A stretch of 7,735 nt of DNA from Alkalimonas sp. (GTDB taxonomy: Bacteria > Pseudomonadota > Gammaproteobacteria > Enterobacterales > Alteromonadaceae), in contig SKGJ01000281.1 in assembly GCA_007117525.1 (NCBI GenBank), forward strand, positions 1 through 7,735. Reading direction: 5' to 3'. Positions 1 through 6,353 of this stretch are shown here, one piece after another. A model generated the notes under the pieces. The model saw only the letters and a list, made by a program, of their open reading frames with translations, had not been told where the DNA came from and searched no databases. The number at the start of each line of letters is the position of its first letter. Position 1 is the first letter of the stretch. A program made the translations under genes and the position numbers.

Positions 1-1334
1 TGGGTAGCCGCCATCAAACCGACCGCAACAATCAGGGTTGCCAGCGCAATCATCGCCATCGGCGGGATCAGCGGCTGCCATTTTTGCTGTTTCCAGCGTA
101 CCCAAGGGCCCAGCCCCAACAACAGGCTGAACGGAATGGCCAGGTAAAAGAACATCGCATCAAAGAAAGGCTCACCAATGGAAATGGAACCCAGCCCCAG
201 CTCCTGGTGGAACAGCGGCAACAAGGTCCCCAGAAATACCACCAGGGTTGCCGTTAGCATAAAGACGTTGTTGCCCCACAGCATCACTTCGCGTGAAAAC
301 AGCTCAAACCGGGCCTGACTGCGGACCGAACGCATCCGCAGCGCATACAGCAGCAAGGAACCCCCGATCACAATCAGCAAAAACACCAGCAGGAACAAAC
401 CCCGACTTGGATCGGTGGCAAAAGAATGCACCGAGACCAGTACACCGGAGCGAACCAGGAATGCACCCAACAGGCTTAGCGAGAAGGTTGCCAGTGCCAG
501 TAAGACCGTCCAGGATTTAAAGGTGCCACGCTTTTCCGTCACCGCCAAAGTATGGATCAGCGCCGTGCCCACCAACCAAGGCATAAAGGAAGCATTTTCA
601 ACCGGATCCCAGAACCACCAACCACCCCAGCCGAGCTCTTTGTAAGCCCACCAACTGCCGAGCATAATGCCCAGGGTTAAAAACATCCAGGCTGCCAGGG
701 TCCAAGGCCGCGCCCAACGTGCCCAGGTGCTGTCAAACTTGCCGCTGAGCAATGCCGCAATGGCAAAAGCAAAGGATACCGCAAAGCCAACATAGCCCAT
801 GTACAGCAAAGGTGGGTGAATGATCATGCCAAAATCTTGCAGCAAGGGGTTCAGATCATTGCCTTCGGCCGGAAAGTACGGCAGGCTGCGCTCGAAAGCG
901 TTGGACATAAAGAGCGAAAACGCAATAAAGCCAACGCCTATCCAGCCCATCACCCCCAGAATACGCCCCTGCATCAGCAACGGCAGTTGTTTGGAAAACA
1001 GCGCAACCGCAGCCGTCCACAAAGTCAGGATCCAAACCCAAAGCACCATAGAGCCTTCATGCGAGCCCCAGGTAGCCGTCAGTTTGTAGTACCAAGGTAA
1101 TACAGTGCTGGAATTGGACGCAACATTGATGACAGTAAAGTCATCGGTGTAAAACGCATAGGACAAAGCGGCGAATGCCAGGCCGGCAAACAAAGCCGAG
1201 GCGATGGCCAAGGGCTTACCCAGCATTAAAGCCCGCTCGTTGCCGGTGTAGCTGCCATAAAGCGGAATCACCCCCAACATCAGGGACAGCACAAAAGCAA
1301 AGGTCAGTGCCAGTTGGCCTAACTCAGGGATCAT
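1..1334 (-). CDS. ccmF: Cytochrome c-type biogenesis protein CcmF, haem lyase subunit (partial, C-terminus beyond left edge)
   Basis: CcmF is the large inner-membrane subunit of the System I haem lyase: it receives haem from CcmE and, with CcmH/CcmI, attaches it to CXXCH motifs of apocytochromes on the periplasmic side. I translated this strand by hand from 1334 to 1. It stays open for 444 codons, with no frameshift. Visible landmarks are TWGSHEGSM early on, the haem-handling WWD domain at about residues 236-253 (GWGGWWFWDPVENASFMPW), and histidines at 173 (IIHPP), 261 and 303, which match the positions known for the E. coli protein. The fourth expected haem-b ligand (about 491) would lie outside the window. 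Full-length family members are about 650 residues, so roughly two thirds are present, with many hydrophobic membrane segments. The ATG at 1334-1332 overlaps the ccmE stop (TGATG) and follows a strong GGAGG about seven bases upstream. It is the last visible gene of the ccm operon. Confidence 0.97.
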   Translation of the reverse strand, partial: MIPELGQLALTFAFVLSLMLGVIPLYGSYTGNERALMLGKPLAIASALFAGLAFAALSYAFYTDDFTVINVASNSSTVLPWYYKLTATWGSHEGSMVLWVWILTLWTAAVALFSKQLPLLMQGRILGVMGWIGVGFIAFSLFMSNAFERSLPYFPAEGNDLNPLLQDFGMIIHPPLLYMGYVGFAVSFAFAIAALLSGKFDSTWARWARPWTLAAWMFLTLGIMLGSWWAYKELGWGGWWFWDPVENASFMPWLVGTALIHTLAVTEKRGTFKSWTVLLALATFSLSLLGAFLVRSGVLVSVHSFATDPSRGLFLLVFLLIVIGGSLLLYALRMRSVRSQARFELFSREVMLWGNNVFMLTATLVVFLGTLLPLFHQELGLGSISIGEPFFDAMFFYLAIPFSLLLGLGPWVRWKQQKWQPLIPPMAMIALATLIVAVGLMAAT

Positions 1335-1825
1335 CAGTAACCTCCGGTGGATTCGGTAGCGGTTTGCTGCGAGGGCGGCACATGCTGAATGCCTTTGAGT
1401 GCTTTGGCCACTTCGGGTGGCATGTACTCTTCATCGTGCCGTGCTAGCACCTCGGTGGCGCGGATCAGGCGGTCTTCAACCAGATGGCCCTGAGCGACGA
1501 TGCCCTGTCCTTCACGGAACAGGTCTGGCAGGATGCCGTTGTACTCGACCGTTACGGTAGGGCCAATATCCACCAGGTCAAAACGAACCAACAAGGACTC
1601 AGGGTCCCGCACCACAGAGCCTTCAACCACCACACCACCGATGCGAAGACGCTGACCGATTTCCGGGCGTTTTTTATCAGGCCCGATGCCTTCGACCAAC
1701 TGGGTTGGGGTATAGAATAAGTTGATATTCTGCGTCAGGGCAAACAGCATGGCGCCGACTGAGCCGGCTACCAGGGTTAAGATGGCCAGAATGGACCAAA
1801 GGCGTTTTTGTCGTCTTGTTGTCAT
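1334..1825 (-). CDS. ccmE: Cytochrome c-type biogenesis protein CcmE, periplasmic haem chaperone
   Basis: CcmE binds haem covalently and transiently in the periplasm, taking it from the CcmABCD complex and passing it to CcmF. The 163-residue product has a short basic N-terminus, one membrane anchor at about residues 9-30, and a beta-barrel (OB-fold) domain. The haem-binding histidine is in [13 protein letters not shown]130, with Y134 four residues on, the same numbering as in E. coli CcmE. The tail after about residue 140 is polar and probably flexible, as in the family. The start ATG (1825-1823) overlaps the ccmD stop as ATGA, with GGAG about 11 bases upstream. The stop overlaps the ccmF start. 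Expression is therefore very likely coupled to the rest of the operon. Nothing is missing or truncated. Confidence 0.98.
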   Translation of the reverse strand: MTTRRQKRLWSILAILTLVAGSVGAMLFALTQNINLFYTPTQLVEGIGPDKKRPEIGQRLRIGGVVVEGSVVRDPESLLVRFDLVDIGPTVTVEYNGILPDLFREGQGIVAQGHLVEDRLIRATEVLARHDEEYMPPEVAKALKGIQHVPPSQQTATESTGGY

Positions 1826-2025
1826 GGGTGCTCAATCTCCTGATACTGCTTAACTCGTTGGGCCCGCGCCAGCTTCTGTCGGAAGTTTTGGTGAAAGGCT
1901 TTCAGCTCCCAAAAGCAATAACCCGCCAGCCCCACCAACAAACCATAGGTCAAACCATAGGCCAGCCAGATGTAAAAGCCATAGCCGCCCATCGCCAGAA
2001 AATCACTGAAACTGTCAAACTGCAT
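1822..2025 (-). CDS. ccmD: Haem exporter protein CcmD
   Basis: CcmD is a small single-span inner-membrane protein that helps release haem-loaded CcmE from the CcmABC complex. I choose the ATG at 2025-2023, giving 67 residues (beginning MQFDSFSDF), close to the usual family size of about 70. An in-frame start at 2055 would add ten residues inside ccmC and is not favoured: the shorter start overlaps the ccmC stop as TAATG and has GGGAGG (2037-2032) six bases upstream. The sequence shows the typical [13 protein letters not shown] segment leading into a membrane span at about residues 13-37, then a charged cytoplasmic helix rich in Lys, Arg and Gln. The stop overlaps the ccmE start. The family is poorly conserved, so the call rests on the segment just named, the size and the position between ccmC and ccmE. 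Confidence 0.95.
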   Translation of the reverse strand: MQFDSFSDFLAMGGYGFYIWLAYGLTYGLLVGLAGYCFWELKAFHQNFRQKLARAQRVKQYQEIEHP

Positions 2026-2762
2026 TAGTGTCCTCCCAAGGTCGCACGTACCCATGGCCGGTGCTGCTCATGCTCTAAAATAGCGGTCCTTAGCCGCAAA
2101 CAAACCAGAGCCAGCATCAACAGATAAAAACCCAGCAAACTAATCAGCAAAGGCCACAGCATGCTGGGATGCACCGAAGGGGTGTCAAACTTCATAATGC
2201 TGGCCCCCTGATGCAGGGTATGCCACCACTCTACGGAGAAATGAATAATAGGGACATTGACCACGCCAATCACAGCCAACAAGGAAGCGACCTTGCCACC
2301 GGTCTGACGGTCGGAAAAAGCGCCGTACAAGGCAATCACGCCCAGATACAGGAACAACAAAATAAGTTGCGAGGTCAAGCGCGCATCCCACTCCCACCAG
2401 GTGCCCCACATCGGCTTGCCCCAGGCCATGCCGGTCAGCAATGAGATGGCGGTAAAAACGGCACCAATCGGCGCAATGGCCAGTACCGACCACTGGGCGA
2501 CTTTGACCTGCCAGACCAGCGCAATAAAAGCGGCAATCGCCATCATGGTGTAGGTGCTCATCGACAGCAAGGCAGAAGGCACGTGGATGTACATAATGCG
2601 TACCGTATCGAATTGCTGATAATCCTGAGGGGCAAATACCAGACCCCAGACGTTGCCCACCAGCAGAATGGTTAGGGCTGATAGCATAAGCCAGGGAAAC
2701 AAATGCCCGCAGAATCGATATAGAGTTTCAGGTTTTGCCAGAGGGTGCAGCCATTTAAACAT
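2025..2762 (-). CDS. ccmC: Haem transporter/haem-handling protein CcmC
   Basis: CcmC is an integral membrane protein that presents haem to CcmE and stabilises the haem-CcmE adduct; it belongs to the same haem-handling superfamily as CcmF. The 245-residue product shows about six hydrophobic spans and a clear WWD domain at about residues 114-130 (WGKPMWGTWWEWDARLT). The two flanking axial haem ligands are seen as H60 (MYIHVPSA) and H184 (VEWWHTLHQG), at the same numbers as in E. coli CcmC. The ATG (2762-2760) lies one base after the ccmB stop and has only a weak ribosome site, so translational coupling to ccmB is likely. The stop TAA overlaps the ccmD start. Length and motifs are fully typical. 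Confidence 0.98.
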   Translation of the reverse strand: MFKWLHPLAKPETLYRFCGHLFPWLMLSALTILLVGNVWGLVFAPQDYQQFDTVRIMYIHVPSALLSMSTYTMMAIAAFIALVWQVKVAQWSVLAIAPIGAVFTAISLLTGMAWGKPMWGTWWEWDARLTSQLILLFLYLGVIALYGAFSDRQTGGKVASLLAVIGVVNVPIIHFSVEWWHTLHQGASIMKFDTPSVHPSMLWPLLISLLGFYLLMLALVCLRLRTAILEHEQHRPWVRATLGGH

Positions 2763-2763
2763 A

Positions 2764-3423
2764 CTAACTCACATTAATTCGTAACGCACTGGCAACCGCC
2801 AGTGGCACCAAAGCCAACGCCAATAGTAACATGGCAACCAGAATCGCAAGTTGACCACTGTAAGACAACCCCATACCCGCGGCCTCAATTGCCGCACTGG
2901 CAAAAATCAGCAGAGGTATGTACAGCGGGACTATTAACAGTGCCAGCAAAATGCCGCCTTTATCGGCCGACATGGTCAGAGCCGCGCCCAACACACTCAG
3001 AATGCTGAGCATAGGGGTTCCCAACAACAGCGTCAGCATCATGGCGATAAATGCCGCTTTATCAACGCCCAACAACATGGCCACCACCGGGGACAACATC
3101 ACCAATGGCAAACCGGTACTGAGCCAGTTTGCAGCGGTCTTCGCCAGCACAAAGGCCATCACCCCCTGACGCGACGCCACCAGCTGCTCAATCACACCGT
3201 TGCGATAGTCATCGCGAAACAGGCGCTCAGCCGCCAGCAAAACACTCAACAGGGCCGCTATCCAGACAATCCCAGGCGCCATTATACGTAATTGGTTCGG
3301 CTCTGGTCCAACCCCTAACGGAAACAAGGTCAAGACAATAATGAAGAACAGCAACGGGTTCAACCAATCGGCCTTCTGCCGTGCCAACAGCACCAGCTCT
3401 CGGCGTAAAAATGTCATTACCAT
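2764..3423 (-). CDS. ccmB: Haem exporter protein CcmB, ABC transporter permease subunit
   Basis: CcmB is the membrane permease partner of the CcmA ATPase; the CcmA2B2 unit with CcmC/CcmD powers release of haem-loaded CcmE. The 219-residue product has about six membrane spans and family-typical stretches: an LFPLGVGPEP-like turn, APGIVWIAALLS, AERLFRDDYRNG and LLLGTPMLS. It resembles the E. coli protein (220 residues) along its whole length. Two start codons are possible: ATG at 3423-3421, which overlaps the last codons of ccmA, and ATG at 3417-3415, which overlaps the ccmA stop as TAATG. They differ by only two residues. No strong ribosome site precedes either, which suggests coupling to ccmA translation. 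The stop is one base before ccmC. Confidence 0.97.
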   Translation of the reverse strand: MVMTFLRRELVLLARQKADWLNPLLFFIIVLTLFPLGVGPEPNQLRIMAPGIVWIAALLSVLLAAERLFRDDYRNGVIEQLVASRQGVMAFVLAKTAANWLSTGLPLVMLSPVVAMLLGVDKAAFIAMMLTLLLGTPMLSILSVLGAALTMSADKGGILLALLIVPLYIPLLIFASAAIEAAGMGLSYSGQLAILVAMLLLALALVPLAVASALRINVS

Positions 3424-4043
3424 CGGTAAGCCAGCTCCAGAGTTTTTAAACTGGGAAAGTCGACACTGAGCGGTTGATGCGTCGTCACAATAATGGCACC
3501 ACCGGCTGCCAGTTGCTGATGAAAGCGCTGCTGCAAACGTGCAATGGAGTGCTGATCAAGGGCAGTAAAGGGTTCATCCAATATCCACAGCGGTGCCTGA
3601 GTTAACCAAAGCCTGGCTAAGGAAACCCTGCGCTGTTGCCCGGCAGAAAGCATTCGGCAAGGCACATCTTCCAAACCGGCCAGGCCTAACTCACCCAGCA
3701 AGCTGAGGTTATCCTGGTATGGCAGCTCATAAGCAGCACGCCAAAATGCCAGATTTTCCAGAGCGGTTAAGTGCTCATGAATGCCACTTTGGTGGCCGAT
3801 ATAACAAAGAGAGGTCGAAAATTGGTCCAATTGCTGCGATAACGGCAGGCCCTGAAACAGGATCTCACCATCATCCGGTGTGGACAAACCGGCCAACAGA
3901 CGCAACAATGAACTTTTACCAGCACCATTTTTGCCCTGCACCTGCAGCAGCTGTCCGGGTACCAGCTCCAGATCCAGCCCCTGGAACAGTACTCTGTCCT
4001 GGCGGATACAACTTAAGCCGCGGGCACAAAAGAAGTCGGTCAC
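3417..4043 (-). CDS. ccmA: Cytochrome c biogenesis ABC transporter ATP-binding protein CcmA
   Basis: CcmA is the cytoplasmic ATPase of the CcmAB transporter; its ATP hydrolysis drives release of holo-CcmE from the CcmABCD complex. With the GTG start at 4043-4041 the protein has 208 residues, the usual family size. Motifs are intact: Walker A GKNGAGKSS (37-45), the CcmA-type Q-loop region YIGHQSG (81-87), signature LSAGQQRR (132-139), Walker B LWILDEP (152-158, with D156 and E157), and H-loop histidine 189. I prefer GTG to the in-frame ATG at 4079 because a full AGGAGG (4054-4049) lies five bases upstream of the GTG, and because the family homology begins just after it. The longer start would also lie upstream of the transcription start implied by the candidate promoter. 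It is the first gene of the ccm operon. Confidence 0.96.
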   Translation of the reverse strand: MTDFFCARGLSCIRQDRVLFQGLDLELVPGQLLQVQGKNGAGKSSLLRLLAGLSTPDDGEILFQGLPLSQQLDQFSTSLCYIGHQSGIHEHLTALENLAFWRAAYELPYQDNLSLLGELGLAGLEDVPCRMLSAGQQRRVSLARLWLTQAPLWILDEPFTALDQHSIARLQQRFHQQLAAGGAIIVTTHQPLSVDFPSLKTLELAYRW

Positions 4044-4048
4044 AGTGG

Positions 4049-4054
4049 CCTCCT
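4049..4054 (-). promoter_or_regulatory. Shine-Dalgarno site of ccmA that decides the GTG start
   Basis: The minus strand reads AGGAGG, followed by five bases (CCACT) and GTG. This full-consensus ribosome site supports the GTG at 4043 over the upstream ATG at 4079, which has no comparable site. Confidence 0.75.
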
Positions 4055-4062
4055 GGTAAAAT
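4054..4062 (+). promoter_or_regulatory. Candidate extended -10 promoter for the fliK-like/flhB-like pair
   Basis: The plus strand reads TGGTAAAAT, an extended -10 form (TGnTAAAAT). A transcript would start near 4069, about 70 bases before the FliK-like start. No convincing -35 lies at 17 bases. I looked for sigma28 (TAAA-N15-GCCGATAA) and sigma54 (GG-N10-GC) promoters in this region and found no acceptable match, although the downstream genes are flagellar in type. Confidence 0.3.
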
Positions 4063-4069
4063 TGCGCGG

Positions 4070-4098
4070 ATCTTACCATATTCCGATTGGAATACGAA
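4070..4098 (-). promoter_or_regulatory. Candidate sigma70-type promoter for the ccm operon
   Basis: On the minus strand, TTCGTA (4098-4093) is separated by 17 bases from TAAGAT (4075-4070). The -10 element is preceded by TGG, giving an extended -10 (TGnTAAGAT). The -35 matches only three of six consensus bases, so the call rests mainly on the extended -10 and on its place 26 bases upstream of the ccmA GTG. The implied transcript would begin near 4063, leaving a very short leader before the ribosome site. This is inferred by eye only. Confidence 0.4.
4079..4094. repeat. Perfect inverted repeat (6-4-6) in the divergent promoter region, possible operator
   Basis: The bases read TATTCC-GATT-GGAATA: two perfect six-base arms around a four-base spacer. 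It lies between the candidate -35 and -10 elements of the ccm promoter on the minus strand, where a bound dimeric regulator would occlude RNA polymerase. It could also fold as a small hairpin, but it has no T-run and is not a terminator. No regulator is identified; I do not recognise the motif as a standard Fnr, ArcA or Fur box. Confidence 0.5.
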
Positions 4099-4118
4099 CG
4101 CGTCAGCGGAGCACAAGC

Positions 4119-4142
4119 ATGGTAAAAGTGACAAAAACATGA
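4119..4142 (+). other. Seven-codon mini-ORF (possible leader peptide) overlapping the FliK-like start
   Basis: ATG at 4119 opens a frame encoding MVKVTKT and stops at TGA 4140-4142. That stop overlaps the ATG at 4139 of the FliK-like gene as ATGA. The mini-ORF has a good ribosome site (GGAG at 4108-4111, seven bases before its ATG), whereas the FliK-like ATG has only a weak one. Termination-reinitiation coupling is therefore plausible. It may be chance; nothing but position and ribosome site supports translation. Confidence 0.3.
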
Positions 4143-6010
4143 ACCCGATCAAACTTGAGCACCTGATGCAGGTAACCGCTGCCGGCCGCGGCACCACAGC
4201 GGCCATTCCCTTGCAACCAGACAAAGCCTACCCAGGCATTCTGTTGACCGATCCGGTACAAGGCGCACGTCTTTTGCAACTGAATACCGCCCAGGGGATT
4301 TTGCAACTGCGACTGCCACAAAGTGTCACCGCCCCGAATGGCAGTGCGATGCAGGCCAGCTTTCAGCAATTGCCGGACGGCCGGGTTCAGGTCCAGTTGC
4401 AAGCCAGGGGCGAAGCCGTTCAAAGCTTTCCTTTAAACCAACAACAAGCACTGACCCTGGCATTGAACTGGCGTGGCGACAGCCGACCCGTGACCGATCT
4501 CAGCAGTGCCAGTACGGCCACCCATTTGCCGGTCGAGCTGCAAAGCAGCCGGCAGCAAAGCCAAATCCGTCTGCCTCAGGGCATGGTTCTGCCCTTACCT
4601 GCCGCCTTGCACCGCACCATACAGTCGCTGATGGTGCAATTTCCACAGGCTCGCATTGAAGCCAGCATCAGTCTTGGTTCAGGTCAGGAGCCCAGTTTGT
4701 TTCTTGAGGTGAAAACAACCAGCCAAGCCAGAACTACGCCTTTGGTACCTTCGATGCCTGGCAACCTGAGCATGCCCAAAGCAGCCGACAGAAGCAGTCC
4801 TCAACTACCAGGCCAGACGCACTCAGAGCCGCCCCCGCAGCGCTTGCAGTACCAGCAATTGACCTTGCCGGCACAGCTGCAGCAGCAGCTGTTGGCGCAA
4901 GTTGCCAGCGCCATACAGGGCCAAAGTATTCCGGCCCGCTTGCAGCAACAGTACCTGCAACTGGGCAACCTGATGCTGCCTTTGCCTCAGGTTCGCTTAG
5001 CTGCTGGGCACTATCAAATCCAACTGCAACAGGAGCAGCAAAATTGGCAACTGCAGTTTTTGTCGCAACAGCAAAGCAGTGCCAAACTGCAGCTGGCCAA
5101 AGATGCATTTAACCGCCCCATTCAGTGGCAAGCAGCGCAAACAGGAACAGCCGCAGAGTCGGCGGCTCAGCAGCAAAGTGGCAACAAAACACAGCCGGTG
5201 TTGGAGCAGGGCTGGCGTTTGCTGCAACCACTGCTGGCAGAGAGTCCGGCCCGGCTCGCCAGCCTGCCTGAGTTACCAGCCCCTTTGCAGCAAGCCCTGC
5301 AGCACATCCGCCAACAACTGCCCTCAGGGCAGCGGGTCATGTCGGGTGCTGAAATCCAGCAACAATTGCAGGCCGTGCTGCAATTTCATCCGCTGCAGGC
5401 CCCAGCCAACAGCAGCAGCGCCGCCGGTACCTTTGCCCTGGCCATTCAACTGCTGCTGGGACGACTCAGCCGCGGTGCCAGCCCAATGGCCAACCAGCCA
5501 GCGGCGCAGCGTCTGATGCCGTTGCTGCAACAACTGGACAGTCAGAGTGCAGGTCAATTGCTGCGACAATTAGCCAGCCACAGTGGCGCCATGCAGCAAA
5601 GCCAATTGGCCAGCACCGAGTTGCAGCAACAACAGAGCGGTCAGTTCCTGCTGCAGCTGCCGTTGCAGTGGGATCAGCAAAGCACCCAATTGCAATTGAA
5701 AATTGAGCAGCGTGATGGCTCCGACAACCAAAGCGGTCAGACCAATAAAGTCTGGCAACTGACCATGCATTTTGATCTGACCGAGCTTGGAAAAGTACTG
5801 GCCACCGCCAAACTCGATGGCAATCGCCTGAATCTGCAAATTTACACCGAGCAAGCGCAGACCCAGACTTTGGCCGAACAGTTTATCCCGAGGTTAAGCG
5901 AACGACTTGAGGCGCAGGGCATTGAGGTAGAGCAGGTACAGTGTCAATCAGGAGCCGTTCCGACCAGCTTATTCAACCGCCACAGCAGCTTGATTACCGT
6001 GAAGGCCTGA
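4139..6010 (+). CDS. FliK-family flagellar hook-length control protein, glutamine-rich
   Basis: FliK proteins are exported by the flagellar type III apparatus, measure hook length, and through a C-terminal domain contact FlhB to switch export from hook to filament substrates. From the ATG at 4139 the product has 623 residues. The C-terminal part (about residues 500-605) fits the FliK/Flg_hook domain: a beta-rich LQLPLQW start, then FDLTELGKVLATAKLDGNRL and the helix LAEQFIPRLSERLEAQGIEVEQV. The rest is a low-complexity linker; by hand count 113 of 623 residues are glutamine (about 18%), with many Leu, Ala, Ser and Pro, and a single Cys near the C-terminus. The reading frame is open back to 3719, but that part is antisense to ccmA and has no other start near 4139. 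The stop TGA overlaps the start of the FlhB-like gene. The canonical fliK normally sits in the main flagellar cluster, so this may be a paralogue paired with the FlhB-like protein; I cannot tell from the window. Confidence 0.88.
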   Translation: MNPIKLEHLMQVTAAGRGTTAAIPLQPDKAYPGILLTDPVQGARLLQLNTAQGILQLRLPQSVTAPNGSAMQASFQQLPDGRVQVQLQARGEAVQSFPLNQQQALTLALNWRGDSRPVTDLSSASTATHLPVELQSSRQQSQIRLPQGMVLPLPAALHRTIQSLMVQFPQARIEASISLGSGQEPSLFLEVKTTSQARTTPLVPSMPGNLSMPKAADRSSPQLPGQTHSEPPPQRLQYQQLTLPAQLQQQLLAQVASAIQGQSIPARLQQQYLQLGNLMLPLPQVRLAAGHYQIQLQQEQQNWQLQFLSQQQSSAKLQLAKDAFNRPIQWQAAQTGTAAESAAQQQSGNKTQPVLEQGWRLLQPLLAESPARLASLPELPAPLQQALQHIRQQLPSGQRVMSGAEIQQQLQAVLQFHPLQAPANSSSAAGTFALAIQLLLGRLSRGASPMANQPAAQRLMPLLQQLDSQSAGQLLRQLASHSGAMQQSQLASTELQQQQSGQFLLQLPLQWDQQSTQLQLKIEQRDGSDNQSGQTNKVWQLTMHFDLTELGKVLATAKLDGNRLNLQIYTEQAQTQTLAEQFIPRLSERLEAQGIEVEQVQCQSGAVPTSLFNRHSSLITVKA

Positions 6011-6330
6011 TGATGAGCACACCAGACAACAAAAGGAAAAATAAATCAGCTACAGCGCTACGCTACGATGGCAAAACGGCACCAGAAGTGATTGCCAAAG
6101 GCCACGGCGCTCTGGCGGATGACATTCTGGCGGTGGCCAAAGCCCATGGTATTTTGATTCATGAAGATGAAGAGCTGAACAAACTACTGACACAGCTGGA
6201 ATTAGGAGACACCATTCCAAAAGAGTTGTATGTCATTATTGCTGAGTTGATTGCATTTTCTTACGTGTTGCAAGGGAAGTTTCCGGATGAGTGGGACAAC
6301 ATTCATCAACGAATTGATTTAAAAACTTAG
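6010..6330 (+). CDS. Stand-alone FlhB C-terminal-domain protein (EscU/YscU/HrcU family, FlhB2/FlhX-like)
   Basis: Full-length FlhB has four membrane spans and a cytoplasmic domain that self-cleaves at NPTH and sets export specificity. This 106-residue product has only the cytoplasmic part. Residues about 14-88 (ATALRYDGKTAPEVIAKG, then AVAKAHGILIHEDEELNKLL, then LGDTIPKELYVIIAELIAF) align by eye with the segment that follows NPTH in FlhB. The NPTH motif itself is absent; the equivalent place reads KRKNKS. There is no membrane segment. The start is ATG at 6010, overlapping the FliK-like stop (TGATG); the adjacent ATG at 6013 is equally possible, with GAAGG at 6001-6005 serving either. A longer in-frame start at 5941 lies inside the FliK-like gene and its extra residues look unlike the family. 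Known FlhX-type proteins can replace the cleaved FlhB fragment, so a role in modulating the switch with its upstream FliK partner is inferred. Confidence 0.9.
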   Translation: MMSTPDNKRKNKSATALRYDGKTAPEVIAKGHGALADDILAVAKAHGILIHEDEELNKLLTQLELGDTIPKELYVIIAELIAFSYVLQGKFPDEWDNIHQRIDLKT

Positions 6331-6353
6331 TACCTGCTGCCCAAAGGCATGCC
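6331..6353. other. Convergent intergenic gap without a clear terminator
   Basis: Only 23 bases separate the stops of the FlhB-like gene (plus) and the DUF2802 gene (minus). They contain the short palindrome GGCATGCC (6346-6353), which has no loop. A weaker AAAGG (6343-6347) could pair with CCTTT (6358-6362) over ten bases, followed by only two more T residues. Neither is a convincing intrinsic terminator. Confidence 0.4.

Noticed and set aside
293..1100. Plus-strand open frames opposite ccmF
   Set aside because: ccmF is continuous on the minus strand by hand translation with conserved WWD domain and histidines; these frames are its shadows.
3177..3184. Chi-like octamers on the minus strand (for example here and at 2657-2664)
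   Set aside because: Ordinary coding sequence at unremarkable frequency, and use of the E. coli Chi sequence by this organism is unknown.
4044..4079. N-terminal extension of CcmA from ATG 4079
   Set aside because: Twelve extra residues without family similarity, no good ribosome site, and it would sit at or upstream of the inferred transcription start; GTG 4043 has AGGAGG.
3719..4138. 5' extension of the FliK-like open frame by 140 codons
   Set aside because: It is entirely antisense to ccmA or in the promoter region, lacks FliK-like sequence and lies upstream of the likely transcription start; the ATG at 4139 is the first sensible start.
4734..5569. Several 75-145 codon open frames on both strands inside the FliK-like gene
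   Set aside because: Their composition (Ala/Leu/Cys-rich or Pro/Arg-rich) is what the Gln-rich CAG/CAA repeats give in other frames; no ribosome sites or recognisable domains.
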